In this document: positions 1-6,303 of the stretch, one piece after another
Numbering within the stretch: position 1 is the first letter of the stretch
Layout: each line of letters starts with the position of its first letter
Source: Bacillota bacterium
GTDB lineage: Bacteria; Bacillota; Negativicutes; Sporomusales; UBA7701
Direction of reading: 5' to 3'
Assembly: GCA_023415075.1 (NCBI GenBank)
Contig: JAEZLU010000356.1
Coordinates: 1-7,478 of the forward strand
Length of the DNA stretch: 7,478 bases
Made by a program: the position numbers and the translations under genes
The notes under the pieces: model-generated
The model's database searches: none
What the model saw: only the letters and a program-made list of their open reading frames with translations
What the model was told of the DNA's origin: nothing

Positions 1-575
1 TGCCGCATTTCGGCCATTCGTACAATGCCGAGGCAGTGGTCGAGCACCACGCCCAGTTCGACTATTACGACGGCGGCGGCATCGATGTCGCTTTCCTTGG
101 ACTGGCTCAGACCGATAAAGCCGGCAACGTCAACGTCAGCAAATTCAAAGGCCGGGCTATGGGCTGCGGCGGCTTCATCAACATCACCCAGACATCGAAA
201 AAGGTCGTCTACTGCGGCTCGTTTACCGCCGGCGGCCTGCAGGTAACCGCCGAGGACGGCAAGCTTATTATTCTCCAGGAAGGCAAGGGCAAAAAGTTCG
301 TCGACCAGGTCGAGCACGTCACCTTCAGCGGCAAGTACGCGGCCAAGGTCGGCCAACCGGTCGTCTATGTCACCGAGCGGGCCGTATTCACGCTGGAAAA
401 TGGCGAGGTAACCCTCGTGGAAATCGCCCCCGGCGTCGACCTGGATAAAGACGTGCTGGCCTTCATGGAGTTCAAACCTCGCATCTCGCCCAATCTGAAA
501 ACAATGCCCGCCGGCATTTTCCAGCCGAAGTGGGGCGATCTGAAGCAACTCATCAAAGCCAAAACGAAAGGGTGA
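1..575 (+). CDS. Family I CoA-transferase (propionate/acetate CoA-transferase, Pct/YdiF type), C-terminal part
   Basis: The reading frame is open from the left edge (first full codon at base 3) and ends at TGA 573-575, giving the last 190 residues of a protein that in this family is usually around 520 residues long. Members move CoA between acyl-CoAs and short-chain carboxylates through a glutamyl-CoA thioester. Recognisable family segments are FDYYDGGGIDVAFLGLAQ (codons from about base 57), GNVNVSKF, GCGGFINITQ, CGSFTAGGL and the TERAVF...EIAPGVDLDKDVL tail. The catalytic Glu normally lies a short distance upstream of the FGHSYN-like segment that opens the window, so it is not visible and activity cannot be checked. 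The stop is only 7 bases before the next start, and the end of this gene (AAAGGGTGA, 568-576) supplies the ribosome binding site for it, so the two are likely co-translated. Likely role: activate the carboxylate that the following dehydrogenases use. The substrate cannot be read from this fragment. Confidence 0.9.
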   Translation, partial: PHFGHSYNAEAVVEHHAQFDYYDGGGIDVAFLGLAQTDKAGNVNVSKFKGRAMGCGGFINITQTSKKVVYCGSFTAGGLQVTAEDGKLIILQEGKGKKFVDQVEHVTFSGKYAAKVGQPVVYVTERAVFTLENGEVTLVEIAPGVDLDKDVLAFMEFKPRISPNLKTMPAGIFQPKWGDLKQLIKAKTKG

Positions 576-582
576 TGAAACC

Positions 583-1725
583 ATGGCAGACAAATCGCTG
601 ACACCCGAGCAGCAAAGACTTCAGCAGTTGGCACGGGATTTTACCGCCCAGCACATCATTCCCGTGGCCGCCGAATACGATCGCACCGGCGAGTTTCCCG
701 CCTACGTGCTCGATGAGGCCAAGAAAGTCAACCTGCACTGCAATGCCGTGCCTGTCGAGTACGGGGGGCCAGGCTACGACGCTCTGTCTCAGGAACTCAT
801 CGTCGAAGAATGGTCCTACGGCTGCGCCGCCTTCGCCACCACCCTGAATGGCAACGGCCTAAGCGCCTACCCTCTCTTGATCGCCGGGACGGAAGAACAG
901 AAGAAACTCTTCCTTGGAAAGCTGGTAGCCGGCGGCATCGGCGGCTTCTCCCTGACCGAGCCGGGGGCCGGCTCGGACGCGGGCGCCGTAGCCACCACCG
1001 CAAAGGCCGACGGCAACGAGTGGGTACTGAACGGAACGAAGTGTTTTGCCACGACTTGCGGCTACGCCGACATCATGGTCGTGTTTGCCTCGACCAATCC
1101 GGAAATGGGCGTCAAGGGGCTCAGCGCTTTCCTGGTGGAAAAAGAACGGGCCGGATTGATGGTCGGCAGCGTCGAGCACAAGATGGGCATCCGCAGTTCC
1201 AACACGGTGGAGCTTATCCTAAAAAATGTGCGCATCCCCAGGGACCACCTTCTCGGCAAGGAGGGCGAGGGTATGAAGATTGCCATGAAAACGCTCGACC
1301 TCGGCCGGCCGATGGTTGCCGCCATCGGTATTGGCATTGCCCAGAGGGCGCTGGACGAGGCCGTGAAATTCGCCAAAAGCCAGGTCGATATCAGCGGCAA
1401 ACCGCTGGCCGCCCACCAAAGCGTAGCCTTCAGGCTGGCCGACATGGCCATTCAGGTAGAGGGGGCCCGCCAGTTGACCCGCAACGTCTTCCGCCTTAAA
1501 GAAGCCGGTGCCCCCTATACCAAGGAAGCGGCCATCGCCAAGACCTTCGCCACGGACACGGCCATGAAAGTGGCTGCCGATGCAGTAGAAATCATGGGGG
1601 CATACGGCTACTCGAAAGACGCCGTTGCCGAAAAACTCATGCGTGACGCCAAAGTAACCCAAATCTACGAAGGCACCAACCAGGTGCAGCGGCTGGTAAT
1701 CTCCGGGCAGTTGCTCAATGCCTGA
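583..1725 (+). CDS. Acyl-CoA dehydrogenase family protein, catalytic-type subunit (ACAD1)
   Basis: This 380-residue protein has full ACAD length: N-terminal helical domain (about 1-120), middle beta domain (about 121-230) and C-terminal helical domain (about 231-380). It is expected to carry FAD and to oxidise acyl-CoA, or reduce enoyl-CoA, at the alpha-beta bond in the cytoplasm. Visible motifs: TEPGAGSD at 125-132 (flavin and substrate contacts), FAT 155-157 at the flavin-Thr position, RSSNT 204-208, LDLGR 238-242 (helix Arg, as in medium-chain ACAD), and IYEGTNQ with catalytic-type Glu363 (codon 1669-1671). Oddly, the segment that normally reads R-x-x-F-G is QVDISG (267-272), and the usual Q-x-x-G-G-x-G-Y is EIMGAYGY (336-343), so residues that contact the FAD adenosine-pyrophosphate of the partner subunit are missing. 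ACAD2 directly downstream has these residues, which suggests a heteromer. The ATG is preceded by AAAGGGTGA at about 7 bases. A homotetramer with altered FAD contacts is the alternative. The substrate is unknown. Confidence 0.93.
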   Translation: MADKSLTPEQQRLQQLARDFTAQHIIPVAAEYDRTGEFPAYVLDEAKKVNLHCNAVPVEYGGPGYDALSQELIVEEWSYGCAAFATTLNGNGLSAYPLLIAGTEEQKKLFLGKLVAGGIGGFSLTEPGAGSDAGAVATTAKADGNEWVLNGTKCFATTCGYADIMVVFASTNPEMGVKGLSAFLVEKERAGLMVGSVEHKMGIRSSNTVELILKNVRIPRDHLLGKEGEGMKIAMKTLDLGRPMVAAIGIGIAQRALDEAVKFAKSQVDISGKPLAAHQSVAFRLADMAIQVEGARQLTRNVFRLKEAGAPYTKEAAIAKTFATDTAMKVAADAVEIMGAYGYSKDAVAEKLMRDAKVTQIYEGTNQVQRLVISGQLLNA

Positions 1726-1745
1726 CCGGGCCGCAGCAAGAACAA

Positions 1746-1753
1746 GGGAGGGG
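1746..1753 (+). promoter_or_regulatory. Ribosome binding site of ACAD2, decides the start
   Basis: GGGAGGGG lies 6 bases before the ATG at 1760. An in-frame ATG at 1718 would add 14 residues and overlap the end of ACAD1, but it has no purine-rich site in front, and its extra residues (PDRAAARTREGKH) do not look like an ACAD N-terminus. From 1760 the protein opens with YPLTEEQQLIQQNAREFA, a typical ACAD start. Confidence 0.85.
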
Positions 1754-1759
1754 AAACAT

Positions 1760-2899
1760 ATGAGCTATCCACTGACGGAGGAACAACAGCTTATTCAGCA
1801 GAACGCGCGTGAGTTTGCCAAGGAATACGTGGAGCCGGTGGCGGCCGAGATCGACAAAAGCGGTCTCCACCCGGCTGAAGTCGTAGCCAAAATGGCCGCG
1901 CACGACTTTCTCGGCCTTTATCTGCCGGGCGAATACGGCGGCGCCGAGGCCAGTTACCTCAGCTACATCCTGACGGTCGAGGAACTGGCCAAGGTCAGCG
2001 GCGCCGTGGCCGCCATCCTAGTGAACCACGCCTCGGCGGCCGCCTACGCGGTGAGCCGCTGGGGCAACGAGGCCCAGAAAAAGGTTTACCTCGCCGGCAT
2101 GGCCGGCGGCAAGCTGCTCGGCGCCGTGGCCGCCCTCGAACCGGGGGCCGCCCTAGGGGCCGGCGCCGACCGGGTGATGGCCGGGCGCGAGGGCGACAGT
2201 TATCTCCTGAGCGGCAAAAAAACCTTTGTCGCCAACGGCGGCGCCGCCGGTGTCTACATCGTTTTCGCCATGACCAACCCGGAAGCGGGGGCCAAGGGCC
2301 TTAGCGCCTTCATCGTCGATGCTAAAACGCCCGGCCTGGAAGTAAGCCGCCAGATAGGCAAGATGGGACTGCGCGGCTGCCAATGGGCGGAAATCGTTTT
2401 CGACGATGTCAAGGTACCGGCCGCCAACCTCCTCGGCCCGGAGGGCCAGGGAGCGGCGATACTTGCCGGCATCCAGGAGGTAGCAGGTATCGCCGAAGGA
2501 GCGATGGTCGTCGGCATCGCCCAGGCCGCGATGGAGGACGCGGCCAAATATGGCAAGCAGCGTATCCAGTTCGGCCGGCCGATCGCCAGTTTCCCGGCTA
2601 TCCAGACTATGCTCGCCGATATGGCAGCCAACATCCATCTAACGAGACTTGCCGTGTATCACGCTGCTGCCCTCGTCGATGACGGCCAGCCCTGCGCCAC
2701 CGAGGCCGCCATTATCCGGCTTTTCGCAGGTCGCATCGGTCAGAACGCCCTCATCGACACCGTCCAGATCGAAGGCGGTTACGGCTACAGCGAGGAAATG
2801 GTCGCCTCCCGCTTCTACCGCGACGTCAAAGGCGTCATCATCAAGAACAGTTCCGCCGACTTCCCGGAAAAGACCATTGCCGCTGAAGTGCTGGCCTGA
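1760..2899 (+). CDS. Acyl-CoA dehydrogenase family protein lacking the catalytic Glu (ACAD2, probable partner subunit)
   Basis: The protein has 379 residues, the same length and fold order as ACAD1, and the two run almost without gaps against each other near the C-terminus. It keeps RIQFG (268-272) and VQIEGGYGY (335-343), the elements that hold the FAD adenosine-pyrophosphate of a neighbouring subunit. It has lost most catalytic-side motifs: LEPGAALG (126-133) in place of TEPGAGSD, FVAN (156-159) with Ala at the flavin-Thr position, RGCQW (205-209) in place of RxSxT, and QEVAG (239-243) in place of LDxxR. Asn363 (codon 2846-2848) sits exactly where ACAD1 has Glu363. The alternative Glu position used by isovaleryl-CoA dehydrogenase corresponds to Ala242, so no known catalytic base is seen. 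The gene is intact, which argues for a selected structural or FAD-holding role with ACAD1. A different chemistry is possible. It lies 34 bases after ACAD1 and 26 before fixA. Confidence 0.92.
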   Translation: MSYPLTEEQQLIQQNAREFAKEYVEPVAAEIDKSGLHPAEVVAKMAAHDFLGLYLPGEYGGAEASYLSYILTVEELAKVSGAVAAILVNHASAAAYAVSRWGNEAQKKVYLAGMAGGKLLGAVAALEPGAALGAGADRVMAGREGDSYLLSGKKTFVANGGAAGVYIVFAMTNPEAGAKGLSAFIVDAKTPGLEVSRQIGKMGLRGCQWAEIVFDDVKVPAANLLGPEGQGAAILAGIQEVAGIAEGAMVVGIAQAAMEDAAKYGKQRIQFGRPIASFPAIQTMLADMAANIHLTRLAVYHAAALVDDGQPCATEAAIIRLFAGRIGQNALIDTVQIEGGYGYSEEMVASRFYRDVKGVIIKNSSADFPEKTIAAEVLA

Positions 2900-2925
2900 C
2901 ATCGCTATTCTGGAAGGAGAAAACA

Positions 2926-3705
2926 ATGCCGAAAGTACTAGTCTGCTACAAATGGGTCCCGGACGAGCAAGACATAAGGGTTAACGCCGCTGACGCCTCA
3001 CTCGACCAAAGCCGTGCCAAATACAAGATCAGCGATTACGACAAAAACGCTATCGAAGAGGCGGTCCTGCTCCAGGAAAGCCAGGGAGTGTCGGTCGACG
3101 CCCTGACTTTCGGCGACAACGCCGTCAGACAATCGCTGAAAGACCTTCTGTCACGGGGACCGGACAAGGTTTTCTACATCGCCGACCCCGCCGCGGGCAA
3201 GGCGGACGGCCACGTGACCGCCAACGTCCTTGCCGCCGCCATCAGAAAAGCCGGCCCCTATGATGTCATCCTCTGCGGCGAAGGCAGCTCGGATGCCTAC
3301 AACCAGCAGACCGCTCCCCGGCTGGCCGCATGTCTCGGCTTGCCGTCGATCACATGTGTGCAGAAACTGCAGCTGGAAAATGGCCGTGTCGTCGCTACGC
3401 GCAAGCTCGGCGACTGTACTGAGGTGATTATGGTGGACGGGCCGGCGGTCGTAAGCGTGCTGCCGGAGATCAACAAGCCGCGTATTCCCAGCCTGAAGCA
3501 AGTATTGGCCGCCGCCAAAAAAACCTCGGAGGAGCTTAAACTCGCCGAATTAGGCTTAGCGCCCGGCCAACTTGCGCCGAAGACCGTCAGCCTGTCGGTC
3601 AAAGGCTTCGTCATGAACCGTAAAAATGTCCTCTTCAAAGAGGCAGATCAGGCCGGAAACGTAGCCAAACTCGTCGCCGCTCTCGCCAAAGAAGGCGTCT
3701 CATAA
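2926..3705 (+). CDS. fixA: FixA, electron transfer flavoprotein beta subunit
   Basis: The protein has 259 residues, the usual EtfB/FixA length. It forms a soluble heterodimer with FixB, binds an AMP or second FAD, and carries electrons between dehydrogenase flavins and FixC. Visible features: N-terminal VLVCYKWVPDEQDIRV (4-19), LSRGPD (75-80), GEGSSDAYNQQ (118-128) and EINKPRIPSLK (181-191). From memory these are closest to the enteric FixA/YdiQ pattern (SRGP, GEGS-D-Y-QQ, IN-PRIPS-K). The nucleotide-binding segment GEGSSDAYNQQTAP departs from the DGDTAQVGP pattern typical of many EtfB proteins, so NADH use or electron bifurcation cannot be deduced from it. AAGGAG at 2914-2919 lies 6 bases before the ATG. 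The gene is followed by fixB after 17 bases, the standard order. Confidence 0.93.
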   Translation: MPKVLVCYKWVPDEQDIRVNAADASLDQSRAKYKISDYDKNAIEEAVLLQESQGVSVDALTFGDNAVRQSLKDLLSRGPDKVFYIADPAAGKADGHVTANVLAAAIRKAGPYDVILCGEGSSDAYNQQTAPRLAACLGLPSITCVQKLQLENGRVVATRKLGDCTEVIMVDGPAVVSVLPEINKPRIPSLKQVLAAAKKTSEELKLAELGLAPGQLAPKTVSLSVKGFVMNRKNVLFKEADQAGNVAKLVAALAKEGVS

Positions 3706-3722
3706 GGAAGGGGGCCGAAATA

Positions 3723-4658
3723 ATGCCAGGTATACTGATCTTTTCTGAAAATAGCGAGATGGCCATGGAGCTCGTCACTGCAGGCCTCAGCCTTAAGGGA
3801 ACGGTAAATCAGCCGCTTTTGGCGGTCGCCCTTGCCGACGCCGATGCCGCCAAACTGGCGGCGGCCGGCGTCGAGGAGGTGATAGTCCTGAAGGGTACCC
3901 AAAACTGGACGGAGGGCTACGCGCAGGCTATCGGCGAACTGGCCGCCGAGCGAATGGTCAGCATCGTTCTTGTCGGCGGCACGGCCCGCGGCAAAGACAT
4001 TGCCGCCAAGGTCGCGACAAGACTGGACGCAGGCCTGATAACCGAGGCACAAACCGTCAAAATTGCCGACGACCATCTACAAACAACCCGCCTGCTGTAC
4101 GGCGGGCTGGCGGTGGCCACAGAAACCACCGTGCTGCCGGCCGTCGTCACCATCGCTGCCGGCACTTTCGAAAAGGCAGCGGCAACTACCTGTGGGCAAG
4201 GGCGGATCGTCAGCCAGCAGGCGGCGGCCGCCGACGCCCGCGTGACCGTAAGCGAGGTCTGTCCGATAGAACGTCAGGGGTCTGACATCGCTGCCGCCGC
4301 GCGCGTGGTCTGCGTCGGACGCGGGCTGAACAAAAAGGAGGATATGGCGCTCGTCGAGGCCTTGGCGAAAGCTCTGGAGGCGGAAATCGGCTGTACTCGC
4401 GGGGTGGCCGAGGATTATCACTGGCTGCCGGTCGAGCGCTATATCGGCATTTCCGGCCAGAAAGTGAAGCCCGACCTCTACCTCAGCCTGGGAGTATCCG
4501 GACAGGTGCAACACGTGGCCGGCATCCGCGACGCCAAGCTTATCGTCGCCGTGGATACGAACGAAAAGGCGCCGATATTCGCGGCGGCCGACTACGGTAT
4601 AGTCGGTGACCTGTATGAGGTGGCACCACTGCTGGCCGCCGCGCTGAAAAAATCGTAA
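3723..4658 (+). CDS. fixB: FixB, electron transfer flavoprotein alpha subunit
   Basis: The protein has 311 residues, about the length of E. coli FixB. The N-terminal half (about 1-180) is the ETF nucleotide-fold domain, including RGKDIAAKVATRL (89-101) and YGGLA (126-130). The C-terminal half is the FAD-binding domain: VGRG (198-201), CTRGVAED (224-231) with Arg226 at the position expected near the flavin, RYIGISGQKVKPDLY (239-253), GVSGQVQHVAG (257-267) and APIFAAADYGIVGD (283-296). It pairs with FixA and carries the electron-transferring FAD that docks on the dehydrogenase and on FixC. There is no N-terminal ferredoxin-like extension as seen in some clostridial EtfA proteins. AAGGGGG at 3708-3714 lies 8 bases before the ATG. 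The gap to fixC (49 bases) is the longest in the window and contains a palindrome. Confidence 0.94.
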   Translation: MPGILIFSENSEMAMELVTAGLSLKGTVNQPLLAVALADADAAKLAAAGVEEVIVLKGTQNWTEGYAQAIGELAAERMVSIVLVGGTARGKDIAAKVATRLDAGLITEAQTVKIADDHLQTTRLLYGGLAVATETTVLPAVVTIAAGTFEKAAATTCGQGRIVSQQAAAADARVTVSEVCPIERQGSDIAAAARVVCVGRGLNKKEDMALVEALAKALEAEIGCTRGVAEDYHWLPVERYIGISGQKVKPDLYLSLGVSGQVQHVAGIRDAKLIVAVDTNEKAPIFAAADYGIVGDLYEVAPLLAAALKKS

Positions 4659-4677
4659 CAAGTTGTCCAATTGCCAA

Positions 4678-4695
4678 ATAAATCAGCTGATTTAT
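4678..4695. repeat. Perfect 18-base palindrome in the fixB-fixC gap
   Basis: ATAAATCAGCTGATTTAT reads identically on both strands and is centred between 4686 and 4687. It ends exactly where the fixC ribosome binding site begins (AGGAG, 4696-4700). The surrounding 49-base gap is AT-rich within a GC-rich operon. As DNA it has the form of an operator for a dimeric regulator. As RNA it could fold as a 7-base-pair stem (ATAAATC/GATTTAT) with an AGCT loop touching the ribosome binding site. The symmetry is seen directly; either function is inference. Confidence 0.6.
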
Positions 4696-4700
4696 AGGAG
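4696..4700 (+). promoter_or_regulatory. Ribosome binding site of fixC, decides the start
   Basis: AGGAG lies 7 bases before the ATG at 4708. An in-frame TTG at 4663 would add 15 residues, but it lies just 4 bases after the fixB stop with no purine-rich site, and its reading would run through the palindrome. From 4708 the protein opens SADEKFDAIVIGAGPAG, matching the usual FixC start. Confidence 0.85.
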
Positions 4701-4707
4701 TGGTCTA

Positions 4708-5991
4708 ATGTCCGCCGACGAAAAATTCGATGCGATAGTAATCGGCGCCGGCCCGGCGGGAGCAGCCTGCGCGTACGTGCTGGCCCGTCAGGGCAAAAGC
4801 GTTCTCCTGGTTGAGCGGGGCGTCACCGCCGGCAGCAAGAACGTTACCGGCGGCCGGATTTATACCTACGCCCTGGAAATTGTCGAGCCCGGCCTATACA
4901 CGCGGGCGCCTCTCCAGCGCAAGGTCGCGCGCGAACAGATCATGATGCTAGGGGCAAACAGCGCAGTAACCATCGACTACGCCGACTTCGGCCTCGGCGA
5001 GGATATACCCCAGTCGTACACCGTGCTTAGGGCACCCTTCGACGAATGGTTTGCTTCGGAAGCCGAGGCTCAGGGAGCTATGCTGGCCACCGGCATCCTG
5101 GTGGATGAGCTGTTGGCGGAAGACGGCAAAATAGTCGGCATTAAGGCCGGCGAAGACGATCTGTACGCCAACGTGGTCATTGCCGCCGACGGCGTCAATT
5201 CGCTGATAGGTCAAAAGGCCGGACTGCGGGGGGATATTGCGCCGCAGGCGGTGGGCGTCGGCATCAAAGAGATAATCGAGTTACCTGACGAGATAATCGC
5301 CGAACGCTTCAACCTGACAGCGGACGAGGGCGCGGCCCGGCTGGCCCTCGGCTGCACCGAAGGCACCTCCGGCGGCATGTTCCTCTACACCAACAAAGGC
5401 AGCATATCGTTGGGAATAGTCTTCAATCCCGAAGGGGCGGCCCGCCGAGGCAAAAAGATCCAGGAGATTCTCCAGGAGCTAAAAATGCACCCGGCCATCC
5501 AGCCGCTTATCGAGGGCGGGACAACGGTGGAATACGGCGCCCATCTCGTGCCGGAGATCGGACTCAGCGGCATGCCCGCCAAGCTGTATCGCGACGGCCT
5601 GGTCATGGTCGGCGACGCCGCCGGCTTCGGCATCAACACCGGCATGATCATCCGCGGCATCGACCTGGCCATCGTCAGCGGCGTGGCGGCGGCCAGCGCC
5701 GTTATCCACGCCCAAGACACGGCGGCCGTCGGCCCCCTGTACATGCAGGAACTGGAGAAATTGTCCCTGCTGCCGAGCATGAAGCTGTTCGCCGGCTGGC
5801 ACCACATCCTGGAGATGCCGCGGCTGTTCAGCGAATATCCGGCACTGGCCAATGATGTGATGAAGTACCTGTTCACCGTCGACGGCCGGGTCCCGGTGAG
5901 GATGGACAAGGCCATTCTCCAGATTGTCAAGCGACACGTTACCTTCGGCCAGCTATTGGCCGACGGCTGGAAGGGGTATCGCGCACTATGA
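4708..5991 (+). CDS. fixC: FixC, FAD-dependent ETF-quinone oxidoreductase-like flavoprotein
   Basis: The protein has 427 residues, essentially the length of E. coli FixC (428). It accepts electrons from, or gives them to, FixAB and connects them to the membrane quinone pool; FixX supplies the iron-sulfur part that is fused at the C-terminus in mitochondrial ETF-QO. Visible features: N-terminal Rossmann FAD site GAGPAG (13-18) with the acidic end of strand 2 at Glu36 (VERG); KNVTGGRIY shortly after, a FixC/ETF-QO hallmark; DGVNS in the central part; and the second FAD motif VGDAAG (301-306) followed by NTGMIIRGIDLAI. The C-terminal part has YPALANDVMKYLFTVDG, which resembles enteric FixC. No clear transmembrane helix is seen, consistent with a peripheral membrane protein. 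It overlaps fixX by four bases (ATGA), so the two are translationally coupled. The family call is firm. Whether electrons flow to or from quinone is not determined by sequence. Confidence 0.94.
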   Translation: MSADEKFDAIVIGAGPAGAACAYVLARQGKSVLLVERGVTAGSKNVTGGRIYTYALEIVEPGLYTRAPLQRKVAREQIMMLGANSAVTIDYADFGLGEDIPQSYTVLRAPFDEWFASEAEAQGAMLATGILVDELLAEDGKIVGIKAGEDDLYANVVIAADGVNSLIGQKAGLRGDIAPQAVGVGIKEIIELPDEIIAERFNLTADEGAARLALGCTEGTSGGMFLYTNKGSISLGIVFNPEGAARRGKKIQEILQELKMHPAIQPLIEGGTTVEYGAHLVPEIGLSGMPAKLYRDGLVMVGDAAGFGINTGMIIRGIDLAIVSGVAAASAVIHAQDTAAVGPLYMQELEKLSLLPSMKLFAGWHHILEMPRLFSEYPALANDVMKYLFTVDGRVPVRMDKAILQIVKRHVTFGQLLADGWKGYRAL

Positions 5992-6278
5992 CCATCAAAA
6001 AACAAGGCCCTGAGGAACTGCTGGGACTCAACAAATTCACCGTTGACGAAGGCAATCCTCATATCATACTCGATAAAGCCATCTGTTCCCGGTGTGCCGA
6101 CAAACCCTGTTTAGTGGTCTGCCCCGCGGTCCTATATACGTTGAAGGGAGGAGAGATTAACTTTGATTTTGCCGGTTGCCTGGAGTGCGGTACCTGCCGG
6201 GTGATGTGCAAGGACAAGGGCATCACCCGCTGGAACTATCCGCGGGGAACGTTCGGCGTGGCTTTCCGGTACGGCTAA
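5988..6278 (+). CDS. fixX: FixX, ferredoxin-like protein with two putative [4Fe-4S] clusters
   Basis: The protein has 96 residues and matches FixX along its length: GLNKFTVDEGNPHIIL near the N-terminus and the signature end CLECGTCRVMC...WNYPRGTFGVAFRYG. It works with FixC as the iron-sulfur partner of the quinone oxidoreductase. Eight cysteines lie in two groups, Cys33-36-41-45 (CxxCxxxxCxxxCP) and Cys64-67-70-74 (CxxCxxCxxxC), enough for two [4Fe-4S] clusters. From memory, enteric FixX and YdiT retain only part of the first group, so this copy looks like the two-cluster form. The start overlaps the fixC stop as ATGA, with coupled translation expected. The 25 bases after its stop hold only the ribosome binding site of the next gene, with no terminator visible, so the transporter is probably in the same transcript. 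Confidence 0.94.
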   Translation: MTIKKQGPEELLGLNKFTVDEGNPHIILDKAICSRCADKPCLVVCPAVLYTLKGGEINFDFAGCLECGTCRVMCKDKGITRWNYPRGTFGVAFRYG

Positions 6279-6303
6279 CAAATTGAATGTGGAGGTTGAC
6301 TGA

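Noticed and set aside
810..1499. Overlapping + strand frame of 229 codons inside ACAD1
   Set aside because: The translation is Arg/Gly-rich low-complexity and the frame overlaps a fully recognisable ACAD. It is a frame shadow.
1718..1759. Upstream ATG giving ACAD2 14 extra residues
   Set aside because: No ribosome binding site precedes 1718, it overlaps the ACAD1 end, and the extra residues are not ACAD-like. GGGAGGGG sits properly before 1760.
1303..2584. The same GGCCGGCC octamer in both ACAD genes (about 1303 and 2574)
   Set aside because: Each encodes a Gly-Arg-Pro run in a different, non-homologous part of the protein. It is coincidence of GC-rich codons, not a repeat element.
4671..4698. 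Possible internal promoter for fixC (TTGCCA at 4671 and TATAGG at 4693, 16-base spacer)
   Set aside because: The -10-like element overlaps the ribosome binding site, so a transcript starting downstream would lack it. The match is weak and probably reflects AT-richness.
4663..4707. TTG start giving FixC 15 extra residues
   Set aside because: It begins 4 bases after the fixB stop without a purine-rich site and would translate through the palindrome. AGGAG before ATG 4708 and the usual FixC N-terminus favour 4708.
6279..6303. Possible terminator between fixX and the transporter gene
   Set aside because: No GC-rich inverted repeat followed by a T run is present in these 25 bases; only the GGAGG ribosome binding site is seen.
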